From Paenibacillus silvestris (GTDB taxonomy: Bacteria; Bacillota; Bacilli; Paenibacillales; NBRC-103111): a DNA stretch of 64,000 nucleotides. This document shows, piece by piece, positions 25,977 through 34,446 of the stretch (position 1 is the first letter of the stretch; the number at the start of each line of letters is the position of its first letter). A program made the translations under genes and the position numbers. Under the pieces are notes generated by a model, which was given only the letters and a program-made list of their open reading frames with translations, had not been told where the DNA came from and did no database searches. The stretch lies in assembly GCF_009882985.1 (NCBI RefSeq), contig NZ_WTUZ01000022.1, forward strand, positions 595,065 through 659,064. Reading direction: 5' to 3'.

Positions 25977-27527
25977 ATGCAGCATTTTTATCAAAGCGTC
26001 TACGATCTAATTGTCGAAACGTCCACAAACCTTCCGGGTGATGTACGTCGTGCGGTGCAAGCCGCAAGTGAAAAAGAAGACAAAGGAACTCGCTCAGCGC
26101 TCTCCTTATCCCGTATTGCCGATAACATTCATATGGCGGAATGCAACGTCTCCCCGATTTGCCAGGATACAGGCATGCCAACGTTTATTATACACTGTCC
26201 GGTTGGGGCAAACCAAATTATTATGAAGAAGCACATTCTTGAAGCTGTCGCCAATGCGACGAAAGCAAGCAAGCTTCGCACGAACTCCGTAGATTCCTTA
26301 ACAGGAGCCAATACAGGTGACAATTTGGGACCTGGAACTCCAGTTATTCATTTCGAACAATGGGAACGCGATGAAGTGGAAGTGAAGCTGATCCTTAAGG
26401 GCGGCGGCTGTGAGAATAAAAATATTCAGTACAGCTTGCCAGCTGATCTGGAAGGCGTAGGCAAAGCCGGACGCGATCTTGATGGTATCCGCAAATGTAT
26501 CATGCATGCCGTGTATCAAGCACAAGGGCAAGGGTGCAGTGCAGGCTTTATTGGCGTTGGTATCGGCGGCGACCGGACAAGCGGTTACGAGCTGGCGAAA
26601 CATCAATTGTTCCGCCACGTTGATGATGTGAACCCGCATCCAGAGCTTCGCAAAGTGGAAGAGTATGTCATGGAGCATGCGAATACACTTGGAATTGGTA
26701 CTATGGGCTTCGGCGGTCAGGTAACCCTGCTAGGCTGTAAAGTTGGCGTTGCAAACCGTTTGCCAGCTAGTTTCTTCGTATCCGTTGCCTACAACTGTTG
26801 GGCGTTCCGCCGTCAAGGTGTGGTACTTAATCCTGAAACTGGCGAAATCAACGGCTGGTCGTACCCGAGAGGAAGCGAAGTTTCCTTCCAGGAAGCTTTT
26901 GAGGCGAGCGCTGAAGCTGCTAGAAATGTGAAGGAAGATGAGCGTCGCGAGATCGTCTTGCAAACTCCAATTTCCGAAGAGCAAATCCGCAGTCTGAAAG
27001 TCGGCGATGTAGTCGTCATTAACGGGACTATGCACACGGGGCGCGACGCGCTGCACAAATATTTGATGGATCATGATGCTCCGCTTGATTTGAACGGTGC
27101 GGCTATTTACCACTGTGGACCGGTTATGAGCAAGGATGAAAGCGGCGAATGGCATGTGAAAGCGGCTGGACCGACGACAAGTATTCGCGAGGAACCGTAT
27201 CAAGGCGACATTATCAAGAAGTTCGGAATTCGCGCGGTTATCGGAAAAGGCGGAATGGGTCCGAAAACACTAGCAGCACTTAAGGATCATGGTGGTGTTT
27301 ATCTAAATGCAATTGGCGGTGCTGCGCAATACTACGCACAATGCTTTAAGAAGGTAGAAGGCGTTGATTTCATGGAATTCGGTATTCCTGAAGCTATGTG
27401 GCACTTGGAGACAGAGGGTTTTGCTGCTATTGTTACGATGGATTCACACGGCAACAGCTTGCATGCTGATGTTGAGAAAAACGCATTTGAGAAGCTGTCA
27501 GCATTGAAAGAGCCTGTTTTTAAATAA
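25977..27527 (+). CDS. fumA: Class I fumarate hydratase (iron-sulfur, fused alpha and beta parts)
   Basis: A 516-residue enzyme that converts fumarate to malate with a [4Fe-4S] cluster. The N-terminal part has MAECNVSPICQDTGMPTF (cluster Cys), VDSLTGANTGDN, KGGGCENKN and CSAGFIGVGIGGDRTSGY; LGIGTMGFGGQVTLLGCKVG follows. The C-terminal part (from about 345) has GDVVVINGTMHTGRDALHKYL, CGPVMSK, PTTSIREEPY and VIGKGGMGPKTL of the TtdB-like domain. The start is the ATG at 25977 behind GAGAGGAG. It is divergent from the deacetylase and adds a third TCA enzyme to the region. Confidence 0.95.
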   Translation: MQHFYQSVYDLIVETSTNLPGDVRRAVQAASEKEDKGTRSALSLSRIADNIHMAECNVSPICQDTGMPTFIIHCPVGANQIIMKKHILEAVANATKASKLRTNSVDSLTGANTGDNLGPGTPVIHFEQWERDEVEVKLILKGGGCENKNIQYSLPADLEGVGKAGRDLDGIRKCIMHAVYQAQGQGCSAGFIGVGIGGDRTSGYELAKHQLFRHVDDVNPHPELRKVEEYVMEHANTLGIGTMGFGGQVTLLGCKVGVANRLPASFFVSVAYNCWAFRRQGVVLNPETGEINGWSYPRGSEVSFQEAFEASAEAARNVKEDERREIVLQTPISEEQIRSLKVGDVVVINGTMHTGRDALHKYLMDHDAPLDLNGAAIYHCGPVMSKDESGEWHVKAAGPTTSIREEPYQGDIIKKFGIRAVIGKGGMGPKTLAALKDHGGVYLNAIGGAAQYYAQCFKKVEGVDFMEFGIPEAMWHLETEGFAAIVTMDSHGNSLHADVEKNAFEKLSALKEPVFK

Positions 27528-27591
27528 GTTTAAACGGAAATTGATTTTGCTCTTATACATCTTTACAATTAAATAACTGGATTTGGTACGG

Positions 27592-27626
27592 GAGAAAGGG
27601 TTACTATGTAGAGTAGCCCTTTTATC
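27592..27626 (+). terminator. Terminator after fumA
   Basis: AAAGGGTTACT pairs with AGTAGCCCTTTT, with T-rich sequence after. It lies before the phoR-like gene. Confidence 0.75.
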
Positions 27627-27666
27627 TTTGAATTCAGACTAGATTTATCGGAGGCCAGAGAAACAG

Positions 27667-29463
27667 ATGACGAAATTCCGTGCCAAACTGACATTTATTT
27701 TGATTGTAATGATTGGTTCATCCATGCTGCTTGCCGGGATTTTTATGGCAAAAGTGCTTGAGGATTCTCATGTGAAGTCCTTGGAGGAGAATATGGAGCG
27801 CGAGCTGCATGTCCTTGTAGCCACAGGGGATTGGGGCAGAATGGGATCAGAAACTGAACTGGTATCCTATTTCTCCGAGCAAGCCAAACGAATTAAAGCA
27901 GCAACGAATGAACGGTTGACCTTTGTTCGCGCAGACGGCAAAGTGATCGGTGATTCCGATCAAAATCCAGAGCAGATGGACAACCACTTAAGTCGTCCGG
28001 AGATTGCCGCAGCCGCTGTAAATGGCGTAGGCTACGTTACGAGGTACAGCGAAACCTTGAAAGAGAAAATGCTGTACGCCGCCATTCCAGTGAAGAATGA
28101 GGCACAGGTGACAACTGGCTTTTTACGCATCTCGCTGAGTTTAGAGCAAATAGATAATTCAATCCGCAGCTTGTGGTATTTTCTCATTGTAGGGCTGATG
28201 ATCCTATTCCTGATTGCCGGATTGGTTAGCTATCGAATTGCTAAGGGGATCACTCATCCGATTGAGAAAATGACAAAGGTCGCCCAGCAAATTACGAATA
28301 TGAATTATGAATCCCGTGTTCCGGCTTATAGCAATGATGAAGTTGGGCAGTTAGGGCAGGCGATTAATCGTATGTCCGAAAGCTTGCAGCAGCAAATGGC
28401 GCGGATTCAGGAGAATGAACGCAGGCTTCAAGGCGTTATGGAAAATATGCTGAGCGGGATTATGATGATTGACCGGGAAGAGCGGATCATGCTGCTTAAT
28501 CCTTCAGCTGAATACATTTTGGGCTTTTCTTCACAGGAGCTTCTGGGGAAAAGATATAATGAAGCCAAGCAGCAGTTTGAGTTTACGAAGCTGATTCAAG
28601 AATGTATCGAGACGCGCGAATCCATTCGTGACGAAATGATCTTCTATTATCCGGCTGAACGCATTCTGGACATTCATTTAAGTCCAATTGCGCATGAAGA
28701 CGAAGAGTGGTCTGGTGTGCTTATCGTGATTCATGATATCACGGCTGTTCGCAGGCTTGAGCGGATGCGAAGCGAATTCGTAGCGAATGTATCCCATGAG
28801 CTCAAAACGCCAATTGCCGCAGTCAAAGGTTTCGCTGAGACACTGCTGGCAGGGGCACTGAATGACAAAGAAACGGCGGTTTCGTTCTTACAAATTATTT
28901 TTGATGAAAGCGAACGGTTGAACCGGTTGATTGGGGATATTCTCGAACTTTCGAAAATTGAATCCAAGCGGATTCCAATGAATTTTTCGCCGATCTATTT
29001 GCCAGAGTTTCTAGAGAGATCACTTAATGTTTTGCGAAAAGAAGCCGAGAAAAAGCATATCGAGCTGGGTTTGCAGGTCGATGAAGATATGTATATTGAA
29101 GCTGATGAAGATCGTCTGCGCCAAATTATTATCAATCTTCTCTCTAATGGAATTGCGTATACGCAGGAAGGCGGCAAGGTTAAGCTCCGTATAGAGCCGC
29201 TTGATCCTAATAGCGAGGGTGATTACGAGCGTCTGCGTTTAATCGTCTCTGATACGGGCATGGGGATTCCGAAGAAGGATTTACCGCGTATTTTTGAACG
29301 CTTTTATCGGGTAGACAAAGCTCGTTCGCGAAGTTCAGGTGGAACTGGACTGGGCTTATCCATTGTGAAACATTTGGTTGAGCTGCATAAAGGGACGATT
29401 CGCGTGGATAGCGAAGTTGGCGTTGGAACGAGATTCACCATTGAGTTGCCGGTCATCCACTAA
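27667..29463 (+). CDS. phoR: Sensor histidine kinase, PhoR-like
   Basis: A 598-residue membrane kinase. Domains: membrane helix about 8-29; extracellular Cache-like sensor (30-165); second helix (about 170-190); HAMP (about 190-243); PAS (about 250-350); HisKA with FVANVSHELKTPIAAVKGF, phosphorylated His377; HATPase with NLLSNGIAYTQEGG, SDTGMGIPKKDLPRIFERFY and GTGLGLSIVKHLV. This architecture is that of PhoR, the phosphate-starvation sensor of Bacillales, but the name is inferred from neighbourhood and architecture. Here the kinase precedes its regulator, the reverse of B. subtilis. AGGCCAG lies before the ATG. Confidence 0.85.
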   Translation: MTKFRAKLTFILIVMIGSSMLLAGIFMAKVLEDSHVKSLEENMERELHVLVATGDWGRMGSETELVSYFSEQAKRIKAATNERLTFVRADGKVIGDSDQNPEQMDNHLSRPEIAAAAVNGVGYVTRYSETLKEKMLYAAIPVKNEAQVTTGFLRISLSLEQIDNSIRSLWYFLIVGLMILFLIAGLVSYRIAKGITHPIEKMTKVAQQITNMNYESRVPAYSNDEVGQLGQAINRMSESLQQQMARIQENERRLQGVMENMLSGIMMIDREERIMLLNPSAEYILGFSSQELLGKRYNEAKQQFEFTKLIQECIETRESIRDEMIFYYPAERILDIHLSPIAHEDEEWSGVLIVIHDITAVRRLERMRSEFVANVSHELKTPIAAVKGFAETLLAGALNDKETAVSFLQIIFDESERLNRLIGDILELSKIESKRIPMNFSPIYLPEFLERSLNVLRKEAEKKHIELGLQVDEDMYIEADEDRLRQIIINLLSNGIAYTQEGGKVKLRIEPLDPNSEGDYERLRLIVSDTGMGIPKKDLPRIFERFYRVDKARSRSSGGTGLGLSIVKHLVELHKGTIRVDSEVGVGTRFTIELPVIH

Positions 29464-29559
29464 ATTATATGGCGAAAATGCAACATTTACATTCACTAAG
29501 CAAAAATGTGTTATTATATGGATGTGCAATGTTAATAAACTGTAAATACGGGGGATCCC
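29464..29559 (+). promoter_or_regulatory. Promoter-like spacer before phoP
   Basis: The 96-bp spacer has TTTACA (about 29488), TTATTATATGG (about 29511) and later a TTAATAAACTGTAAA stretch with TTAATA and TGTAAA on opposite strands. This looks like a promoter with possible PhoP-type half-sites, so phoP might be read separately from phoR and autoregulated. It is not proven by sequence alone. Confidence 0.4.
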
Positions 29560-30276
29560 ATGGCACAAAAAATATTAGTAATTGAAGACGAGCCTACTTT
29601 GGCCAGGTTGTTATCGTACAACCTTTCCCAAGAAGGGTATCATACAAAAGTTGTGGATCATGGTGGAGATGGTCTTCAAGAAGCGATTCAGCAGTCCTAT
29701 GATTTAATTATTCTGGACATTATGCTGCCGGGATTGAATGGCTTTGAGGTGTTGGCTAAGCTCAGACAAAAAGGAAATAGCACGCCAGTAATCATCTTAA
29801 CGGCTCGCAATGCGGAAGATGAAGTTGTCCAAGGCTTGAAACATGGAGCGGATGATTATATCACGAAGCCTTTTGGTGTAGCGGAGTTGCTGGCACGGGT
29901 ATCCGCGGTGCTGCGCAGAACGATGTCGGAGGATGTCACGGTAGACAAGCAGGGAACGAATGAGAAAGTCATTCAAGCGGGCGAACTCTACATCTATCCA
30001 GAGAAGTATGAAGTCGTTCTGAATGGCGAATCAATTCCTTTGAGACCTAAGGAGTTCGAGGTTCTGCTATATCTAGTACAGCGCCCAGGCGTAGTTGTGA
30101 CAAGAGATGATCTCATGAATATCGTATGGGGCTTTGATTATATCGGCGGACAGCGTACCGTGGATGTTCACGTGAGTTCGCTTCGCAAAAAGCTGGAAAT
30201 GAATCAGCAATCGGTGCAGATTGATTCGATTCGCGGTGTAGGTTATAAGCTAGTGGCGTCGATTATCAAAAAATAA
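29560..30276 (+). CDS. phoP: Response regulator, OmpR/PhoP family
   Basis: A 238-residue regulator. The receiver (1-120) has IEDEPTLARLL, the phosphorylated Asp53 in YDLIILDIMLPGLNGFEVL, the switch Thr in ILTARNAEDE and Lys in DDYITKPFGVAEL. The C-terminal winged helix (about 140-236) has LRPKEFEVLLYLVQRPGVVV and GGQRTVDVHVSSLRKKLE. In Bacillales the PhoP family activates genes for phosphate scavenging. Identity as PhoP is inferred from the partner and context. GGGGGATCCC lies before the ATG. A terminator follows. Confidence 0.88.
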   Translation: MAQKILVIEDEPTLARLLSYNLSQEGYHTKVVDHGGDGLQEAIQQSYDLIILDIMLPGLNGFEVLAKLRQKGNSTPVIILTARNAEDEVVQGLKHGADDYITKPFGVAELLARVSAVLRRTMSEDVTVDKQGTNEKVIQAGELYIYPEKYEVVLNGESIPLRPKEFEVLLYLVQRPGVVVTRDDLMNIVWGFDYIGGQRTVDVHVSSLRKKLEMNQQSVQIDSIRGVGYKLVASIIKK

Positions 30277-30277
30277 A

Positions 30278-30322
30278 GAGCCTAGGGTGCTGGTAAAACA
30301 GTTACCCAGGCTTATTTTTTTG
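30278..30322 (+). terminator. Terminator after phoP
   Basis: AGCCTAGGGT pairs with ACCCAGGCT around a 15-base loop, followed by TATTTTTTT. Confidence 0.75.
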
Positions 30323-30457
30323 CTTGATTACATTACTCGTCTTCTCAGATAGCACAATCGGATATAATTATCGCCAGATCAGAAATTTTATTTTTGCAGG
30401 TTTTTGATATACTGATAAATAGTACGAGCTCTGACGAAAACCCTAAGGAGGACCATC

Positions 30458-31540
30458 ATGTCCAAAACGTATCGAATTGCGATTATCGGCTGTGGAGGCA
30501 TTGCCAACGGCAAACATATGCCAAGCTTGAACAAATTAAAAAATGTAGAAATGGTTGCTTTCTGCGATATTATTCCTGAAAAAGCGCAAGAAGCTGCTGA
30601 CAAGTATGGAAAAGGTGAAGTTCGCGTATATGAAGATTACCGTGAGCTTCTGAAAGACAGCACGATTGATATTGTGCATGTTTGTACACCGAATGATTCC
30701 CATGCGGAGATCACGATTGCGGCATTGGAAGCTGGTAAACACGTGATGTCCGAGAAACCGATGGCCAAAACAGCAGCTGATGCTCGCCGAATGGTGGAAG
30801 CAGCGAAACGCACAGGCAAAAAATTGACCGTAGGTTACAACAATCGCTTCCGCAGTGATAGCCAGCATCTGCACCAATTATGTTCGGAAGGCGAGCTTGG
30901 CGATATTTATTTCGCAAAAGCACATGCTATCCGTCGCCGCGCGGTACCAACATGGGGAGTTTTCCTTGATGAAGAGAAGCAAGGCGGAGGTCCTTTGATC
31001 GATATCGGCACACATGCGCTCGATTTGACGCTGTGGATGATGAACAATTACGAGCCGAAGGTTGTTCTCGGTACTTCATACCATAAATTGTCTCAACGCG
31101 AAAACGCAGCAAACGCATGGGGGCCTTGGGATCCATCCAAGTTTACCGTGGAAGATTCCGCATTCGGTATGATCACGATGAAAAATGGTGCAACGATTAT
31201 ATTGGAATCAAGCTGGGCGCTGAACACGCTGGAAGTCGACGAAGCGAAGTGTACGCTTAGCGGTACAGAAGGTGGGGCTGACATGAAGAACGGACTTCGC
31301 ATTAACGGCGAAAAGCACAGCCGCTTGTATACGACAGAAGTTGAGCTGAAAGCTGGCGGCGTTGCCTTTTATGATGGCGAAACGGATAGTGCACCGGATT
31401 TGGAAATGCGTCTATGGATTCAAGCCATTGAAAATGATACAGATCCAGTCGTAACACCGGAGCAGGCATGTGTCGTTTCTGAGATTTTAGAAGCTATTTA
31501 TGAATCCGCTAAAACAGGTAAAGCCGTTTATTTCGACTAA
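30458..31540 (+). CDS. Gfo/Idh/MocA family oxidoreductase
   Basis: A 360-residue NAD(P)-dependent dehydrogenase of sugars or inositol-like compounds. The N-terminal Rossmann fold has IAIIGCGGIANGKHMPSL, VHVCTPNDSHAEITIAALEA and the conserved catalytic Lys in HVMSEKPMAKTAADARRM. The C-terminal alpha/beta domain has GGGPLIDIGTHALDLTLWMM, the typical substrate-site motif with His. The exact substrate cannot be read from sequence. AGGAGG precedes the ATG. It stands before two regulator/dioxygenase modules and may belong to the same catabolic unit. Confidence 0.92.
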   Translation: MSKTYRIAIIGCGGIANGKHMPSLNKLKNVEMVAFCDIIPEKAQEAADKYGKGEVRVYEDYRELLKDSTIDIVHVCTPNDSHAEITIAALEAGKHVMSEKPMAKTAADARRMVEAAKRTGKKLTVGYNNRFRSDSQHLHQLCSEGELGDIYFAKAHAIRRRAVPTWGVFLDEEKQGGGPLIDIGTHALDLTLWMMNNYEPKVVLGTSYHKLSQRENAANAWGPWDPSKFTVEDSAFGMITMKNGATIILESSWALNTLEVDEAKCTLSGTEGGADMKNGLRINGEKHSRLYTTEVELKAGGVAFYDGETDSAPDLEMRLWIQAIENDTDPVVTPEQACVVSEILEAIYESAKTGKAVYFD

Positions 31541-31564
31541 TTTCAACTATTTCCCAGGAAATGT

Positions 31565-31616
31565 GCAAAAAATCCCCTTTATCGAGCGTTTAAGCTCGAA
31601 TGAAGGGGATTTTGCT
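31565..31616. terminator. Bidirectional terminator overlapping the end of the first araC gene
   Basis: AAAATCCCCTT pairs with AAGGGGATTTT, and CGAGC with GCTCG inside it. A precedes and T follows. The stop of the convergent regulator gene falls in the inner hairpin. Confidence 0.85.
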
Positions 31617-32468
31617 TTTTTTGAGCTCTCCGGGCGTTAGTCCCGTTCTTTTCTTAAACGTTTTGGAGAAATGGTGGAGGTCTGCGAAGCCGCAGTAGCT
31701 GGCAATGGATTCTTGACTGAGATCCGTATGCGTCAGCAATTCCTTGGCATGATTCACTCGCATGTTCATCAAATATTGATGAGGGGAAATGCCATACCGC
31801 TGTTTGAACACAATGCTGAATCTGGAAATCGACAGATTTGCTCGTGCAGCCATGTCCTCTAAGGAGATAGGGTCACTCAAATGATGCGAGAAATAGGAAG
31901 TAATCCAGTCGAAGGAATGTGACGCAGTGTATGGTTCTTGATAGTAGGTTTCTAATAAAGTAAGCATAATTTCCGTTACTAAATGCTGGGTTTTTAGTTG
32001 AATGAGCGGATCTTGTTTTTCGGCTTGCTCAATAACTTGTAAGAGAGTTTCTTTCAGTTTTAATGGTTTGGACGGCTCAACCTGCACAGGCATATCCACT
32101 CCGTACAGTTCTTTGATGGTTGGCTGCATGAGATGCTTATAAGCAGATAAGTCAATTTGTCCAGGGCGGGTAGGAAAACTGTGTTCACGTTCACTGTTAA
32201 AAGAAAGGTCAAAATGGATATACGGCGTAACGGTATTCGTTAACCCTTCCAAAGACAGTAAACTGCCAGGCTGTACGAGGCAAAACTGACCTGCGGTAAA
32301 GGTATATTTCTTATTATCAATATGAAAGCTGCAAGTGCCTTCTTGAATGTAGACCAATAAATAATCAAGCAGTCTGCGCTCCGGGGAAGACCATGGTTTA
32401 CGAACGGCAAAGTCGCTTTGTCTGACGAAAGGAACGATGGGATGTTGTTTCAGAAAATCGTTTAGCAT
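31590..32468 (-). CDS. AraC family regulator, first module
   Basis: A 292-residue regulator with an N-terminal cupin-like effector domain (about 30-110; YTFTAGQFCLVQPGSLL) and two C-terminal helix-turn-helix motifs: ISLEDMAARANLSISRFSIV and LSQESIASYCGFADLHHFSK, ending with FKKRTGLTPGELKK. AraC proteins of this kind usually bind a sugar or similar ligand and activate neighbouring genes. It is divergent from the dioxygenase at 32587; the shared spacer has two TTTGACAA sites exactly 21 bp apart. Confidence 0.93.
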   Translation of the reverse strand: MLNDFLKQHPIVPFVRQSDFAVRKPWSSPERRLLDYLLVYIQEGTCSFHIDNKKYTFTAGQFCLVQPGSLLSLEGLTNTVTPYIHFDLSFNSEREHSFPTRPGQIDLSAYKHLMQPTIKELYGVDMPVQVEPSKPLKLKETLLQVIEQAEKQDPLIQLKTQHLVTEIMLTLLETYYQEPYTASHSFDWITSYFSHHLSDPISLEDMAARANLSISRFSIVFKQRYGISPHQYLMNMRVNHAKELLTHTDLSQESIASYCGFADLHHFSKTFKKRTGLTPGELKKSKIPFIRA

Positions 32469-32495
32469 GTGAACCTACCTTTCAATCCAGTTGTT

Positions 32496-32524
32496 TTTGA
32501 CAATAATATAACCTTGTTTGACAA
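32496..32524. promoter_or_regulatory. Likely AraC-type operator: direct repeat with 21-bp period
   Basis: TTTGACAA occurs at 32496-32503 and again at 32517-32524, an offset of exactly 21 bp, two helical turns. Direct half-sites with this spacing are typical of AraC-family operators. It lies between the divergent regulator and dioxygenase genes. Confidence 0.55.
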
Positions 32525-32586
32525 AGATTTGTATCAAGTCCAGCCCTATAATAAAGCTATAATTATACAAATTGAGGTGATCCAAG

Positions 32587-33438
32587 ATGAGCATGAAGGA
32601 AACAAGCCATAACCAAGCGTTACCCTCTTTGGAAGACAGTTATACCTTGTCGGAGCAGCAGATAGAAAGCTATCAGCAGAAAGGACATATTGTGCTGCGA
32701 CAAGTGGCCAGCTCATCAGAAATCGCTTCGTACGAGCCGATTATTACGGATTTGGTGAAGGAACTGAATTATCACAACAAACCGATTGAGCAGCGTGATA
32801 CGTATGGCAAAGCTTTTATCCAAATCTCAAACTTGTGGGAGAAAAGCGAAGCGGCTCGCAGGTTCGTATTAGCGAAAAGATTTGCCAAAATCGCAGCGGA
32901 ATTGATGGGCGTAGAAGGCGTGCGCATTTATCATGATCAGGCCTTGTACAAGGAACCCCATGGAGGTCATACCCCATGGCATCAGGACCAAATCTATTGG
33001 CCGCTGGATACAGATAAGACGATTACGATGTGGATGCCGCTAGTACCTATCTCAGAAGAAGTAGGTTCAATGACTTTCGCTTCTGAGTCCCATCGGATTG
33101 GCTATATTAATAAAATGGTGATTTCCGATGAATCCCATCGCACTTTAGCAGGGTATATTGAAGGCAAAGGGTACGAAAAGATGTCTCATGGTGCTATGGA
33201 AGCCGGCGATGCGACCTTCCATGCAGGATGGACTCTGCACAGTGCGCCTGGCAACCCGACAGACTCCATGCGCAAAGTGATGACGGTCATCTACTATGCT
33301 GATGGGCTTCGTATTGCAGAGCCGGATAGCAAAGCCCGCGAAAGTGATTTGAAAGCTTGGTTCCCCGGCGCTCAGCCAGGCGATTTGGCGGCAACAGCCA
33401 TCAATCCGCTGGTCTACAGCCGTTCCGTAAGATCGTAA
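32587..33438 (+). CDS. Phytanoyl-CoA dioxygenase family protein, first module
   Basis: A 283-residue Fe(II)/2-oxoglutarate oxygenase of the PhyH family. Metal ligands are His132 and Asp134 in TPWHQDQIYWP and the distal His218 in HAGWTLHSAPGN. GSMTFASESHR is the conserved strand. A basic residue soon after (MRKVMTV) would hold 2-oxoglutarate. The family hydroxylates varied small molecules, so the substrate is open. GAGGTGATCC lies before the ATG. It is divergently paired with the AraC gene at 31590 and resembles the second dioxygenase at 34447 only in fold and motif. Confidence 0.9.
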   Translation: MSMKETSHNQALPSLEDSYTLSEQQIESYQQKGHIVLRQVASSSEIASYEPIITDLVKELNYHNKPIEQRDTYGKAFIQISNLWEKSEAARRFVLAKRFAKIAAELMGVEGVRIYHDQALYKEPHGGHTPWHQDQIYWPLDTDKTITMWMPLVPISEEVGSMTFASESHRIGYINKMVISDESHRTLAGYIEGKGYEKMSHGAMEAGDATFHAGWTLHSAPGNPTDSMRKVMTVIYYADGLRIAEPDSKARESDLKAWFPGAQPGDLAATAINPLVYSRSVRS

Positions 33439-33442
33439 TTGC

Positions 33443-33497
33443 AGCTACCTGCTGGTTTGTTCCTGTTTGCGGAACTTGCCTGGGGGTAGCTTTTTTT
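33443..33497 (+). terminator. Terminator after the first dioxygenase
   Basis: AGCTACC pairs with GGTAGCT, and GTTCC with GGAAC inside, followed by seven T. It overlaps the 3' end of the convergent second AraC gene. Confidence 0.7.
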
Positions 33498-34323
33498 CTT
33501 GTTTGAACGTATGGGTAAAATAATGGACGGACGAAAAGCCGGTGACCTCAGCGATCTCGTTAATCGACAGCTCGCTTGTCAGCAGCAGGTGAGCTGCTTG
33601 GCGTATGCGCTCACTGCGGATGAAATCGGTATACGTTTCATGAATTCCTTCTGAAAATAAGCGTGAAAGGTGGCGCTCGGAAACATTGAGATAGCCAGCA
33701 ACATCGCTAAGGTGAAGGGGTTGGGACAGGTTGTCGCGGATATAAAGTTTGGCCCGCTGCAGCAGGATATTCGTATTTTTACGATGGACGATAGGCTTGC
33801 CAGTTTCTTTGCCGAATAGGCTGAGAAACGATACGAGAAGTGTGTAGGCTAATGTTGGAACAGCTGCAATCGGTAAGCTTCCATGCCCCTCCCGAATCAA
33901 AAGCGACTTCCACAAGAGGGCTGTCGGGTGATGGTCACCATCATACAGGCAAACCTCGGCATGCTCAGCGAGATCCTGGAAGGCATCCCGCATTGTATCT
34001 TCACTTTGTGTTTCATCAAGTTCAAAGGCGACGAACAAAATAAACAGGCCTTTTTGAGTGCGGATTTGATGTTTGATGCCGGGTCTGGAGCAAAAGTGCG
34101 TACCTGGTCTCAGCGGGTAGAGGCTGCCTTCTTCCGTATACTCGCCTTCGCCGCTAATGACATAACAGACCTCAAAAAAGGAATGCTTGTGGGGTTGGTT
34201 ATCGAATAAGCATGGATCTATGCCCCAATATTGAATTTTAAAGCATGCTGAGGGGCCATGGATGACGGTAGCAACCTCGTTCAGCAGCGATCTGGTTTCT
34301 TTGCACAAGTACACAGTCAACAT
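33445..34323 (-). CDS. AraC family regulator, second module
   Basis: A 292-residue regulator, the same length as the first one but not close in sequence. A cupin-like N-terminal domain (PHKHSFFEVCYVISGEGEYT, LRPGTHFCSRPGIKHQI) is followed by two helix-turn-helix motifs (LHLSDVAGYLNVSERHLSRL; LSINEIAEVTGFSSVHYFTH) and FKQEKKLPPGKFRK. The His-rich cupin strand suggests it senses a small ligand. It is divergent from the second dioxygenase at 34447. The tandem of two divergent regulator/dioxygenase pairs suggests one pathway or a module duplication that has diverged. Confidence 0.93.
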   Translation of the reverse strand: MLTVYLCKETRSLLNEVATVIHGPSACFKIQYWGIDPCLFDNQPHKHSFFEVCYVISGEGEYTEEGSLYPLRPGTHFCSRPGIKHQIRTQKGLFILFVAFELDETQSEDTMRDAFQDLAEHAEVCLYDGDHHPTALLWKSLLIREGHGSLPIAAVPTLAYTLLVSFLSLFGKETGKPIVHRKNTNILLQRAKLYIRDNLSQPLHLSDVAGYLNVSERHLSRLFSEGIHETYTDFIRSERIRQAAHLLLTSELSINEIAEVTGFSSVHYFTHTFKQEKKLPPGKFRKQEQTSR

Positions 34324-34330
34324 CCTTCAT

Positions 34331-34375
34331 GTCCTTATTTTGCAAAAATCTGTCCTTTGCAGAAAAAGACAGATC
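34331..34375. promoter_or_regulatory. Possible operator for the second AraC module
   Basis: GTCCTT recurs at 34331 and 34352, again 21 bp apart, and each is followed by a TTTGCA motif (offset 17). The same stretch has an inverted repeat ATCTGTC / GACAGAT (34348 and 34368). It lies between the second regulator and its dioxygenase. Confidence 0.4.
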
Positions 34376-34446
34376 ATTGTCTTATTCCTTATAATTATAG
34401 ATAAGAAAGCGGTTTACAATCAACTGGATAGATGGAGGAATGGACT

